The notes below the pieces were generated by a model. It was not told where the DNA came from, searched no databases, and saw only the letters and a list, made by a program, of their open reading frames with translations. From Kaistia hirudinis (GTDB lineage: Bacteria; Pseudomonadota; Alphaproteobacteria; Rhizobiales; Kaistiaceae), in assembly GCF_014196455.1 (NCBI RefSeq), contig NZ_JACIDS010000006.1, positions 186,001-250,000 on the forward strand: a stretch of DNA of 64,000 nucleotides, given 5' to 3'. Shown here one piece after another: positions 1-8,423 of the stretch. Made by a program: the position numbers and the translations under genes. Each line of letters opens with the position of its first letter. Positions within the stretch are counted from its first letter, which is position 1.

Positions 1-809
1 CCAACGGCCTCGCCGGTCTCTTCGCCATGGAATATGCGATCCTGTTCGACGCGCTGCTGCCCTTCCTCGCCGCGCTCGACCTGCCGCTGCCGCTCGGCGG
101 GACATCCAACCATTTCCGCCGCGCGGCGCTCGAGGCCGTCGGCGGGTGGGACCCCTACAATGTCACCGAGGATGCCGATCTCGGCATCCGCCTCGCGCGC
201 TTCGGCTATCGCGCGCGCACCATCACGCGCCCGACTTATGAGGAGGCGCCGCTGACGACACGGCTCTGGCTCAACCAGCGCACCCGCTGGCTCAAGGGCT
301 GGATGCAAACCTTCCTCGTGCATATGCGCCATCCGCTCCGGCTCTGGCACGAGATCGGCACGCGGCGCCTCGCCGGCTTCCTGCTCACCTCGCTCGGCTC
401 CGTCGTCGCCGCGGCGGTCTATCCGATCTATCTGACGACGGCGCTGTTCCTGCTGTTCGATCCGGCGCTGCTGTGGCGGGCGAACAGTCCGCTCGTCGCC
501 GGCATGATCATGCTGAACCTCTTCAACTTCATCGCCGCCTATTTCGTCTTCGGCCTGCTGGCGACCATGACCTTCCATATGCGCCGCGGCCGCCGCCCGG
601 CCGGCGCGCTGATCTTTCTGCCCGCCTATTGGCTGCTGCTGTCGATCGCCTGCTATCGCGCGCTGATCCAGCTTGTTCTGGCGCCGCACCACTGGGCGAA
701 GACGCCGCATCTCGGCCGCCGCGTCCGCGAGGAGAGGCACCAGGCGCACCGCCCGGTCCGCCCCGGCGGCGCGATCGAGGCGCCCGTCGAGGGCGCGCCG
801 CCGGGCTGA
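1..809 (+). CDS. Family 2 glycosyltransferase, C-terminal part (5' end outside window)
   Basis: The open frame runs in from the left edge (codons start at position 3) and ends at TGA 807-809, so the N-terminus is missing. The visible part carries two GT2 hallmarks: TEDADLG (the ED acid/base region) and QRTRWLKGW (the QxxRW motif of processive, cellulose/chitin-synthase-like enzymes). At least four hydrophobic membrane segments follow. A polar Arg-rich tail ends the protein. Family knowledge suggests an inner-membrane enzyme that polymerises or transfers sugars from nucleotide donors for an exopolysaccharide or envelope glycan. The sugar cannot be told from sequence, and no neighbour inside the window helps. 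Confidence 0.88.
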   Translation, partial: NGLAGLFAMEYAILFDALLPFLAALDLPLPLGGTSNHFRRAALEAVGGWDPYNVTEDADLGIRLARFGYRARTITRPTYEEAPLTTRLWLNQRTRWLKGWMQTFLVHMRHPLRLWHEIGTRRLAGFLLTSLGSVVAAAVYPIYLTTALFLLFDPALLWRANSPLVAGMIMLNLFNFIAAYFVFGLLATMTFHMRRGRRPAGALIFLPAYWLLLSIACYRALIQLVLAPHHWAKTPHLGRRVREERHQAHRPVRPGGAIEAPVEGAPPG

Positions 810-811
810 GC

Positions 812-837
812 GGAACCATCTGCCGCCAGGCTGCGTT
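812..837 (+). promoter_or_regulatory. Candidate EcfG-type stress promoter upstream of the DUF1428 gene
   Basis: GGAAC at 812-816 and CGTT at 834-837 are separated by 17 bases, matching the EcfG consensus GGAAC-N16/17-CGTT, 76 bases before the ATG at 913. About one such match is expected by chance in 64 kb, so this site is weaker evidence than those beside phyR. Confidence 0.35.
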
Positions 838-912
838 CGCCGTCAGAGGACCGCGCCCGGCGGGGGAATGCTGCGGGGGCGGAATGAGGATGATCGAGGA
901 GGAGATGTTCCC

Positions 913-1266
913 ATGAGCTATGTCGATGGATTCGTAATGGCGGTGCCCAAGGCGCGGCTCGACGAGTATCGCGCCGCCGCCCGGCTGGGCGGCGAGGTCT
1001 GGAAGGAAAAGGGGGCGCTCGCCTATGTCGAGTGCCTCGCCGACGACGTGCCCTATGGGGAGGTGACCTCCTTCCCCCGCGCCGTTCAGGCCAAGGAGGA
1101 CGAGATCGTCGTCTTTTCGTGGATCGTCTACGCCTCGCGCGCCGACCGCGACCGCATCATGGGCGAGGTTATGCAGGACCCGCGTCTCGAGCCGATGATG
1201 CAAGATCCGCCCTTTGACGCCAAACGCATGATCTTCGGCGGCTTCGAGCCGTTCGTGGAGCTCTGA
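913..1266 (+). CDS. DUF1428 (YbaA-like) family protein
   Basis: A 117-residue protein beginning MSYVDGFVMAVPK, which matches the start of the DUF1428/YbaA family. These are small cytoplasmic dimeric alpha-beta barrel proteins of unknown role. The ATG at 913 is preceded by a strong GAGGAGGAG ribosome site at about 896-904, which fixes the start; longer upstream readings in the same frame are Arg-rich and non-native. Conserved features include the central GxxAYVEC strand and a C-terminal FDxKRMIFGGFE motif. The length is normal for the family. It is a single gene between the glycosyltransferase and the convergent pdeM. A possible EcfG promoter lies upstream. Confidence 0.88.
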   Translation: MSYVDGFVMAVPKARLDEYRAAARLGGEVWKEKGALAYVECLADDVPYGEVTSFPRAVQAKEDEIVVFSWIVYASRADRDRIMGEVMQDPRLEPMMQDPPFDAKRMIFGGFEPFVEL

Positions 1267-1305
1267 CGAGACGGGCTGCTGTCGGACGCCGGGAGGCGGG
1301 GGCGC

Positions 1306-2022
1306 CTATTCGCCCACCAGCCGCCGTCCGGCGATCGCGTGGACGGCCTCGCCCAGCATGAAGGCGTGGAAGGCGCGGCCGGAGAAAAGCGGCCGAAAGG
1401 CCTCGTCGAGCACGTTCAGCCCGCCCGCGAGCGCGCCGAAGGCCGGCATGACGAGACGGCGCTGGTCGCTGGCGAAGCAGCGGCGCCGGATCGAGCGCCC
1501 GCGGCCGACGATGCGGGCGGCGGGATGAAGATGGCCGGCGATCTCGCCGGGCAACGCGCCGGGGCGCGGCTCGTGGCGGAAGGTGAGCGGGCCGAGGCGG
1601 AGTTCGGCGCGCGCAATGCCGCCGACGCCGGCCGGCGGGGCCGGGTCGTGGTTGCCGGCAATCCAGATCCATTCGCGCGAACCGGTCAGGCGGACGAGGC
1701 GGGCGCGATGCTCCTCCGTCATGCGCGCACCGGCGCGGGAATCGTGGAACGAGTCGCCGAGCGCGATCACGCGATCGGGCCCGAGACGGGCGAGCAGCGC
1801 CTCCAGCCGGGCCAGCGTCGCGGCCGTGTCATAGGGCGGCAGCATCTGGCCGCGCGCCGCGAAAGCCGAGCCCTTTTCGAGATGCAGGTCCGCCACGACG
1901 AGCGTCTTCTCGTCGGGCCAATAAAGCGCCCCTTCCGGCAAAAGACCGAGCCGCACGCCGGCGATGAGCGCGGACGCGGTCGCCTGCCGCTCCTCTCCCG
2001 CCGCCCCGCTCGCGTCGACCAT
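1306..2022 (-). CDS. pdeM: Ligase-associated DNA damage response endonuclease PdeM
   Basis: A 238-residue calcineurin-like metallophosphoesterase. The metal-binding motifs appear in order: VADLHLEKG (DxH), GDSFHD, GNHDP and GHLHP. PdeM is the endonuclease member of a conserved bacterial four-protein set: Lhr-like helicase, MBL exonuclease, ATP-dependent ligase and PdeM. All four occur within 9 kb here. It follows the helicase gene on the same strand (stop at 2097), so the two are probably co-transcribed. The ATG at 2022 is preferred; a TTG 60 bases upstream in frame would add an atypical basic leader. Its cellular substrate is not known from the sequence. Confidence 0.9.
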   Translation of the reverse strand: MVDASGAAGEERQATASALIAGVRLGLLPEGALYWPDEKTLVVADLHLEKGSAFAARGQMLPPYDTAATLARLEALLARLGPDRVIALGDSFHDSRAGARMTEEHRARLVRLTGSREWIWIAGNHDPAPPAGVGGIARAELRLGPLTFRHEPRPGALPGEIAGHLHPAARIVGRGRSIRRRCFASDQRRLVMPAFGALAGGLNVLDEAFRPLFSGRAFHAFMLGEAVHAIAGRRLVGE

Positions 2023-2096
2023 GGCTATCCATTCCCGATTCGTTCTCAGGAAGACGCTATTCGGCGCCCGCGTCGCCCGCAAGCGTCGGCGTTGCC

Positions 2097-4610
2097 TCAG
2101 ACTGTCAGCCCCGCCTCGCCCATCGCCTCCCGAGCGAGATCGTCGGCGTTCTCGCGCAATATGTCCTCGGATGCCTGGCCGGCGACCGGTTCCTTGCCGA
2201 TGTCGAGCATGACCGGCACGGCGAGTGGCGAGATGCGCTCGAGCGGCTGGTGCAGGATGCGGCCCTCGATGCGCATCAGCATGTCGGAGAGGCGGGCGAT
2301 GTCGAGGAGGCCGGTCGCGGCATCGGCCCAGGTGGCGCGCAGCAGGATGTGGTCGGCCTCGTGCTGGCGCAGCACGTCATAGATCAGGTCGGTCGACATG
2401 GTGACCTGCCGCCCGCTCTTCTCCTGGCCGGGATGGCGCCGCTCGATCAGGCCCGAGATCAGGGCGCAGGAGCGGAAAGTGCGCTTGAGCAGATGGCTCT
2501 CGGCGAGCCAGGCATCGAGATCGTCACCCAGCATGTCGGCGTCGAAGAGCTCGCCCACCGTCGGTTCGCCCAGGCGGAAGGCGCGGCCCATGTCGCCGAG
2601 CCCCCACACCGCGAGCGCATAGTCCGATGCGACGAAGCCCATGGGGCGGAGCTTCGCCCGTTCGAGGCGTCGCGTCAGCAGCATGCCCAGCGTCTGGTGC
2701 GCGAGGCGCCCCTCGAACGGATAGGCGACCATGTAGAAGCGGCCGCCGCGGGGAAAGGTCTCGACCAGCAGCTGGTCGCGCGCCGGAAGCACCGAGGCCT
2801 GCTTCTGGATGCGCAGCCAGTCCGAGACCTGATCCGGCAGGCGGCCCCAGGCCTCCTCGTCGGCCAGCAGGCCGCGCACGCCATCGGCGAGATAGGTCGA
2901 GAGCGGGAACTTGCCGCCGGCATAGGCCGGTACCTTCGGGTTCTCGCCCTCGGCGCGGCTGACGATCACCGCATTGTCGCGGATGCCCTCGAGGCGAACG
3001 ATCAGGCCGGCGAACAGGAAGGTGTCGCCCGGCGCCAGCATCTCGGCGAAATATTCCTCGATCTCGCCGAGCACGCGCCCGCCCATGCCGATGGGGCCGC
3101 CGGTGCGGCGCGAAGCGAGGCGGACCTTCAGGAGCGGCGCCTCGACGATCGTGCCGACATTCAACCGGTATTGCTGCGCCACCTGCGGATGGGTGATGCG
3201 GAAGAGGCCGTCCTTGCCCTTCCGGATCTTGGCGAAGCGCTCATAGCTTTTCAGCGCATAGCCGCCGGTTGCGACGAAATCGACGATCCGGTCGAAGGTC
3301 TCACGGTCGAGGCCCGCATAGGGTGCGGCCGAGCGGACCTCGTCGAACAGATCGTCGGCGGCGAAGGGCGCCGCGCAGGCCATGCCGAGCACATGCTGCG
3401 CGAGAACGTCGAGCGCGCCGGTCCGAAGGCGCGGCGTATCCTGCGCGCCCGTCAGGCTCGCCTGCAGCGCGACCGTGCACTCCATGACCTCGAAGCGATT
3501 GGCCGGCACCAGCAATGCGCGCGAGGGCTCGTCCATGCGGTGGTTGGCGCGGCCGATGCGCTGGGCGAGGCGGCTCGCGCCCTTGGGGGCTCCGACATTG
3601 ACGACGAGGTCGACATCGCCCCAGTCGATGCCGAGATCGAGGGTCGAGGTGCAGACGACGCATCTGAGGCTCGACGCCGCCATCGCTGCCTCGACGCGCC
3701 GCCGCTGGCCGACATCGAGCGAGCCGTGATGCAGCGCGATCGGCAGGGCGTCCTCATTGATGCGCCACAGCTCCTGGAAGATGCGCTCGGCCTGGCTCCT
3801 CGTATTGACGAAGACGAGCACCATGCGGCTCGCCTTGATCGCCGCATAGATCGCGTCCATCGCATGAACGGCCGAATGGCCGGCCCAGGGAATGCGGGCC
3901 TTCGGCTCAAGGATCGCGACATCGGGCCTGGCGCCGCCCGCGACCGTCACGAGATCGGCAAGATTAGCCGGCTGATCATTTTCTTGCGGCATCAGCCAGC
4001 GGCGGAGATCGTCCGGCTCGGCGACGGTGGCGGAGAGGCCGACGGCGCGCAGATGCGGCCGGATGCGGCGCAGCCGCGCGAGGTCGAGCGACAGCAGGTC
4101 GCCGCGCTTCGCCGTCACCAGCGAGTGCAACTCGTCGAAGATGATCGTTTCGAGATCGGCGAAGAAGCGCGGGGCGTCGGGGGCCGAGAGCAGCAAGGCG
4201 AGCTGCTCGGGCGTCGTCAGCAGGATGTCGGGCGGGCGTTGCTTCTGGCGCTGGCGCTTATGGGCCGGCGTGTCGCCGGTGCGCGTCTCGATCGCGATCG
4301 AGAGGCCCATCTCCGCGACCGGCGCCTCGAGATTGCGGGCGATATCGACGGCGAGCGCCTTGAGCGGCGAAATGTAGAGCGTGTGCGGTCCGCGCCCGCG
4401 GGGGCCTGGCGGCGGCAGCGCGGCGATCGCGCCGAGGCTCGGCAGGAAGCCGGCGAGCGTCTTGCCAGCACCGGTCGGGGCGATCAGCAGGACGGAGCGG
4501 CCGTCCCGCGCCTTTTCAAGCAGCGCCAGCTGATGGGCGCGGGGCGTCCAGCCGCGCGCCGCGAACCAAGCGGCAAAGGGCTTCGGCAGGAGTTCGTCGG
4601 CGGCGCTCAC
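2097..4610 (-). CDS. Ligase-associated DEXH-box ATP-dependent DNA helicase (Lhr family)
   Basis: An 837-residue superfamily 2 helicase. The Walker A motif APTGAGKTLAG lies about 45 residues in. The Walker B box is FDELHS, motif III is LSATVAEP and motif VI is QRIGRA. A long Lhr-type C-terminal region follows. The length fits the ligase-associated DEXH helicase family (roughly 800-850 aa). The GTG at 4608-4610 (VSAADELLP) is the best start because the preceding gene stops at 4657 and homology only begins here; the ribosome site is weak. The role is presumably unwinding of damaged or crosslinked DNA together with PdeM downstream and the exonuclease and ligase nearby. Confidence 0.9.
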   Translation of the reverse strand: MSAADELLPKPFAAWFAARGWTPRAHQLALLEKARDGRSVLLIAPTGAGKTLAGFLPSLGAIAALPPPGPRGRGPHTLYISPLKALAVDIARNLEAPVAEMGLSIAIETRTGDTPAHKRQRQKQRPPDILLTTPEQLALLLSAPDAPRFFADLETIIFDELHSLVTAKRGDLLSLDLARLRRIRPHLRAVGLSATVAEPDDLRRWLMPQENDQPANLADLVTVAGGARPDVAILEPKARIPWAGHSAVHAMDAIYAAIKASRMVLVFVNTRSQAERIFQELWRINEDALPIALHHGSLDVGQRRRVEAAMAASSLRCVVCTSTLDLGIDWGDVDLVVNVGAPKGASRLAQRIGRANHRMDEPSRALLVPANRFEVMECTVALQASLTGAQDTPRLRTGALDVLAQHVLGMACAAPFAADDLFDEVRSAAPYAGLDRETFDRIVDFVATGGYALKSYERFAKIRKGKDGLFRITHPQVAQQYRLNVGTIVEAPLLKVRLASRRTGGPIGMGGRVLGEIEEYFAEMLAPGDTFLFAGLIVRLEGIRDNAVIVSRAEGENPKVPAYAGGKFPLSTYLADGVRGLLADEEAWGRLPDQVSDWLRIQKQASVLPARDQLLVETFPRGGRFYMVAYPFEGRLAHQTLGMLLTRRLERAKLRPMGFVASDYALAVWGLGDMGRAFRLGEPTVGELFDADMLGDDLDAWLAESHLLKRTFRSCALISGLIERRHPGQEKSGRQVTMSTDLIYDVLRQHEADHILLRATWADAATGLLDIARLSDMLMRIEGRILHQPLERISPLAVPVMLDIGKEPVAGQASEDILRENADDLAREAMGEAGLTV

Positions 4611-4656
4611 GGCCAACAGGTAGGATCGAAGCGCGCCGGAGTCGAGGTGCTGCGGT

Positions 4657-6012
4657 TCAGCCGCGCGCCGGTTCGGGCTCGAAGCAGCGCCAGGTCCGGC
4701 GGCCTTCGGATTTCGCCCGATAGAGCGCGCGATCCGCCGCGGCGAGCAGTTCGTCCGGATCGAGGCCGCACTCCGGCGCCCAGGCAATGCCGATGGAGAG
4801 GCCGACGGCGAGGGCCCGGCCCGGCAGGTCGATCGGCTGCGCCATGGTCTCGATCAACCGCGCGGCGAGGCGTTCGGCCTCGGCGCGCCCGGCCGAAACC
4901 TGGATCACGGCGAACTCGTCGCCGCCGAGTCGCGCCACCATGTCGTCGCGGCGGAGCGTTGCACGGAATCGCCGCGCAGCCTCCTGCAGCACCACGTCGC
5001 CGGCCTGGTGGCCGAGCCCGTCATTGATGTCCTTGAAGCGGTCGATATCCATCCACAGCAGCGAGAATGTCCGTCCTGCGCTGCGCCAGGCCGCGATCTC
5101 CTCGATGAGGCGATCGCCGAAGAGCTTGCGGTTCGGCAGGCCGGTGAGCTCATCATGCGTCGCGATATGGGCGAGGCGCTGCTCGATCGCCTTGCGCCGG
5201 CCGATGCCGCGGACGGACGAGACATAGCCATCGGGTTCGCCGGTGACCGGATCGCGCGTGAGACGGACATGGCCCTCGAGCCAGACCCAGGATCCATCCT
5301 TGTGGCGCTGGCGCTGCTCGGTCTGGCCGACCGTCAGCCGTCCTGCGCGCACCTCCTGCATCATGGCGCGGAACGGGCCGATATCGTCGGGATGGGTGAT
5401 GTCGATGGCGCGCTTGCCGATCATCTCTTCCGGCTCATAGCCGAGCAGTTCCCGGACGGCGGGCGAGATATAGAGCCGGACCCCGTCCAGATTGCCGCGC
5501 ACGATCGTGTCGGTCGACGTCTCGGCGAGCAGGCGGAACTGCGCCTCGCACGCCGCGGCCTTGCGTGCCGCGCGGTCGAGCCGGAGCATCTCGCTGGCGA
5601 GCGCGGCGAGGTCCTCGAAGGCGCGCATCTCGGCCGGGGTCAGCCGGCGCGTACGCGCATCGAACAGCGCGATGCGGCCGCTCCCGCCGCCGAGCGGCAG
5701 GCTCGCCATGAAGCGGAGGCCGGGAGCGCCGACCACAAAGGGCAGCGCGGCGGTCGCCGGGTCCGCGCGGGCGTCCTCGACCGCGAAGGCCCCGCCGGTC
5801 GCGTCGGGCCGGTTGTCAAGCGCGCACGCAAAATGCCAGGCCGCTTCATCGATATCCGTCGCGCTGTCGATCCAGGACTGCCCGTTCCGCGCCTCGCAGA
5901 TCGAGACGACGGGAACATCGAACAGGGTGCGGGCGGTCCGGCAGAGGAGGTCGAGCCGAATGAAGGGCGCGCCGGTCGTGTTCTGGCTCGCGCCGTCCCT
6001 TGCGGTCGTCAT
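4657..6012 (-). CDS. Diguanylate cyclase with GAF, PAS and GGDEF domains
   Basis: A 451-residue soluble signalling enzyme that makes cyclic di-GMP. Domain order: GAF (about residues 15-150), PAS (about 155-280, with NLDGVRLYISPAVRELLGY) and GGDEF (about 285-445). The active-site loop is an intact RLGGDEFAV. An RxxD inhibitory I-site (RRDD) sits five residues before it, so product feedback is expected. There is no EAL domain or membrane segment. The ATG at 6012 has GGAGG upstream at a slightly long spacing; an in-frame ATG at 6063 would add 17 residues. It sits between the DEXH helicase and the exonuclease, an unusual intrusion into the repair set. No partner for its sensory GAF/PAS part is visible. 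Confidence 0.9.
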   Translation of the reverse strand: MTTARDGASQNTTGAPFIRLDLLCRTARTLFDVPVVSICEARNGQSWIDSATDIDEAAWHFACALDNRPDATGGAFAVEDARADPATAALPFVVGAPGLRFMASLPLGGGSGRIALFDARTRRLTPAEMRAFEDLAALASEMLRLDRAARKAAACEAQFRLLAETSTDTIVRGNLDGVRLYISPAVRELLGYEPEEMIGKRAIDITHPDDIGPFRAMMQEVRAGRLTVGQTEQRQRHKDGSWVWLEGHVRLTRDPVTGEPDGYVSSVRGIGRRKAIEQRLAHIATHDELTGLPNRKLFGDRLIEEIAAWRSAGRTFSLLWMDIDRFKDINDGLGHQAGDVVLQEAARRFRATLRRDDMVARLGGDEFAVIQVSAGRAEAERLAARLIETMAQPIDLPGRALAVGLSIGIAWAPECGLDPDELLAAADRALYRAKSEGRRTWRCFEPEPARG

Positions 6013-6146
6013 CGTCGGCTCGCTTCCTCCCCTGCGCCTTGTCGCTTGCCCAAGCTTGTCCATTCTGGCCCGTTCTTGTGCATTGCAGCAAGCATCAGGG
6101 CGCTGTGTTTCTTTTCTTTGCGCTCCGGTGTGACTATCTGGGCAGG

Positions 6147-7160
6147 ATGATCCGCCCCGAACAGCTGCTCGCGCCGACCGCCGATGGGCTCTTCTGTCCG
6201 CTCGGCGGCTTTCATATCGATCCGGTCCGACCGGTCGAGCGGGCGCTGATCACGCATGGTCATGGCGACCATGCCCGTTCCGGACATGACCGCGTCCTCG
6301 CCACGGCCGAGACGCTCCGCATCATGGCCGCGCGCTATGGCGAGGATTTCGCCAATGGCGGCACGCCGGCGAAACTGGGCGAGGCCATGCGGATCGGCGA
6401 TGTCACGGTCAGCTTTCATCCCGCCGGGCATGTGCTCGGCTCCGCGCAGATCGCGGTGGAGGCCGAGGGGTGCCGTATCGTCGTCTCGGGCGACTATAAG
6501 CGCCGCCGCGACCCGACCTGCCTGCCCTTCGAGCCGGTCGCCTGCGACGTCTTCATCACCGAGGCGACCTTCGGCCTGCCCGTCTTCCGCCATCCCGATG
6601 ACGGCGTCGAGATCCACAAACTGCTGACATCGCTCAAGGATTTTCCGGAGCGCACCCATCTCGTCGGCGCCTATGCGCTCGGCAAGGCGCAGCGGATCAT
6701 CTGCCGGCTGCGCGAGGAGGGCTATCGCGAACCGATCTATATCCATGGCGCGCTGGAGAAATTGTGCCGCCTCTATGAGGAGGAAGGCATCGATCTGGGG
6801 GAGCTTCTGCCCGCCACCCTCGATGCCGGCAGCAAGACGGATTTTGCCGGCGCCATCGTGGTCTGCCCGCCCTCGGCCTTTTCCGACCGCTGGGCCCGCC
6901 GCTTCCCCGATCCGCTCCCCTGCTTCGCCTCGGGCTGGATGGCGATCCGCCAGCGCGCCAAGCAGCGCGGCGTCGAGTTGCCGCTGATCGTCTCCGATCA
7001 TTGCGACTGGCAGGAACTCACGGAAACCATTGAGGAAATCGCGCCGGGCGAAGTCTGGGTCACGCATGGCCGGGAGGAGGCGCTGGTGCGCTGGTGCGCG
7101 CTTTCCGGCATCGCCGCGCGCCCCCTCCACATGGTCGGCTATGAGGACGAGGCGGAATAG
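6147..7160 (+). CDS. Ligase-associated DNA exonuclease (metallo-beta-lactamase fold)
   Basis: A 337-residue MBL-fold nuclease related to SNM1/Pso2 and CPSF-type enzymes. The metal motif ITHGHGDHARSGH lies near residue 35, and downstream metal-site regions HPAGHVLGS, SGDYKRRRD and SDHCDW are intact. It is the exonuclease member of the ligase-associated repair set and would trim DNA ends or crosslinked strands before ligation. The ATG at 6147 (MIRPEQLLAP) is the family start; the upstream in-frame extension is not conserved in character. It is divergent from the diguanylate cyclase. Its 3' end overlaps the convergent ribN by 22 bases. Confidence 0.9.
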   Translation: MIRPEQLLAPTADGLFCPLGGFHIDPVRPVERALITHGHGDHARSGHDRVLATAETLRIMAARYGEDFANGGTPAKLGEAMRIGDVTVSFHPAGHVLGSAQIAVEAEGCRIVVSGDYKRRRDPTCLPFEPVACDVFITEATFGLPVFRHPDDGVEIHKLLTSLKDFPERTHLVGAYALGKAQRIICRLREEGYREPIYIHGALEKLCRLYEEEGIDLGELLPATLDAGSKTDFAGAIVVCPPSAFSDRWARRFPDPLPCFASGWMAIRQRAKQRGVELPLIVSDHCDWQELTETIEEIAPGEVWVTHGREEALVRWCALSGIAARPLHMVGYEDEAE

Positions 7161-8059
7161 GCCGCCGCCGTTCGGCTCTCGCGCCAGAGCAGGAACATCG
7201 AAGCGCCGACGATCAGCGCTGCGCCCAGCCAGAGCCGGCTCGGCGGCAGCCAGCCGAAGGCGATCCAGCCGGCCAGCACATTGAGCGGCAGCTTCACATG
7301 GTCGAAGGGCTGCACATAGGCGGCGTCGGCCCTGGCATAGGCCAGCGTCAGCAGCGCCTGCGCCGCCGCCGTCAGCACGCCGACCGCGATGATGGTGATC
7401 CAGCCCGAAGCCGAGGGCATGGCGAGCCCCGCGGGCAAAGCGAGCAGCAGGTTGACCGGCGCCAGCATGAGCAGCAACCAGGCGGCGACGGCCTCGGGGC
7501 TGTCCTCGGCGAGAAGGCGCTTCTGCATCAACGAGACGCCGGCCCAAAGCACAGCAGCACCAAGGGGATAGAGGCTCGCCGCCGTGAAGGACGCGGAGAA
7601 CGGGTCGAGGATGATCAGCCCGCCGACAAAGCCGGCCGTCACCGCCAGCCAGCGTTCCGCCGAGACGCGCTCACCGAGCAGAAGGCCGGCCCCGAGCGTC
7701 ACCACAAAGGGTGAAGTCATCACCAGCGCGACGGCCTGGCCGATCGGCACGCCATGGGCGAGGCCGGCGACCCAGGCCTGCACGCCGAGCGCGGCCAGCA
7801 GCACGCGAAAGGCCTGCAGGAAGGGGCGCCGCGTGCGCAGCGACGGCAGGCCGTGCCGCAGGGCCCAGGGCAGCACGGCCACGAGCGCCACCGCATATTG
7901 CAGGAAGGCAGCCGTCGGCGCGGGGATGCCGAGCCGCGTCGTGGCGATCTGTTCGAGCGTGTTGACGCCGGCAAAGGCGACGCCGGCGGCGATCATGAAC
8001 AGCGCGCCGGCTGAGGGGGCCCGCAAGGCGGGCGAGGGGGTGAGGAGTGTCTGACTCAT
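7139..8059 (-). CDS. ribN: RibN-type riboflavin transporter (EamA/DMT family)
   Basis: A 306-residue inner-membrane protein with about ten hydrophobic segments arranged as two EamA halves, the layout of drug/metabolite transporters. The decisive clue is the FMN riboswitch immediately upstream on the same strand: DMT proteins under this riboswitch in rhizobia are riboflavin importers named RibN. The ATG at 8059 is chosen over a GTG nine codons upstream because TTTGGGAA lies at good spacing. The final 22 bases overlap the convergent exonuclease gene. Riboflavin transport is inferred from the riboswitch and family and is not directly visible in the protein. Confidence 0.85.
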   Translation of the reverse strand: MSQTLLTPSPALRAPSAGALFMIAAGVAFAGVNTLEQIATTRLGIPAPTAAFLQYAVALVAVLPWALRHGLPSLRTRRPFLQAFRVLLAALGVQAWVAGLAHGVPIGQAVALVMTSPFVVTLGAGLLLGERVSAERWLAVTAGFVGGLIILDPFSASFTAASLYPLGAAVLWAGVSLMQKRLLAEDSPEAVAAWLLLMLAPVNLLLALPAGLAMPSASGWITIIAVGVLTAAAQALLTLAYARADAAYVQPFDHVKLPLNVLAGWIAFGWLPPSRLWLGAALIVGASMFLLWRESRTAAAYSASSS

Positions 8060-8100
8060 GTTGATTCCCAAAGGGTTGGACAACACGAAATCAGGGCCAT

Positions 8101-8150
8101 AGCGGCAAATCCACGCGCCGGCCCGAGGGGCCGGCTCGCGTTTCGCCGCT
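8101..8150 (-). promoter_or_regulatory. Stem-loop between FMN aptamer and ribN (expression platform)
   Basis: GCCGGCCC (8117-8124) pairs perfectly with GGGCCGGC (8128-8135) around a three-base loop. Outer arms AGCGGC/GCCGCT at the ends of the interval can extend it. It lies just downstream of the aptamer in the ribN leader. No clear U-tract follows, so it may act as a terminator with a weak tail or as part of a translational switch. Confidence 0.6.
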
Positions 8151-8291
8151 GTTCTCTTCCATCCGGACTATGACCGTCGGCTTCGGATTTCGACCGAATC
8201 TGCTGACCCCCTCCACTGGTGCGAAGGGGCGCTCGCGGGCTCGCAGTTGCCTGCCTACCGCCGGTGGGGAATTTCACCCCGCCCTGAGAAC
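8151..8291 (-). ncRNA. FMN riboswitch (RFN element)
   Basis: Read on the minus strand, the element begins GTTCTCAGGGCGGGGTGAAA and ends GGATGGAAGAGAAC; these ends pair to form the P1 helix. The conserved internal blocks CCCCACCGGCGGTA, AGCCCGCGAGCG, GGTCAGCAGATT and TCCGAAGCCGACGGTCATAG are all present in RFN order. FMN binding normally turns expression off when riboflavin is plentiful. It lies 91 bases before the ribN ATG and would control that gene alone; the plus-strand ligase starts on the other side. Confidence 0.97.
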
Positions 8292-8423
8292 GAGACCCGG
8301 TCCAGGACCGAGCCTCCATGACTTAGGTCCGCGCGCCGCTCCACGCAAGCGACGCACATGCCAACATTGTTCACCGGACAGAAACGCCTTTTCCACAGTT
8401 CGGAAGCGCTTACTTATACGGCC

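Noticed and set aside
2250-5027. A 925-codon plus-strand open frame and similar long antisense frames (12110-14356, 24826-27045, 53710-55590)
   Set aside because: They mirror well-identified genes on the other strand, have repetitive Arg/Ala/Asp-rich composition and cross gene boundaries; typical GC-skew shadows.
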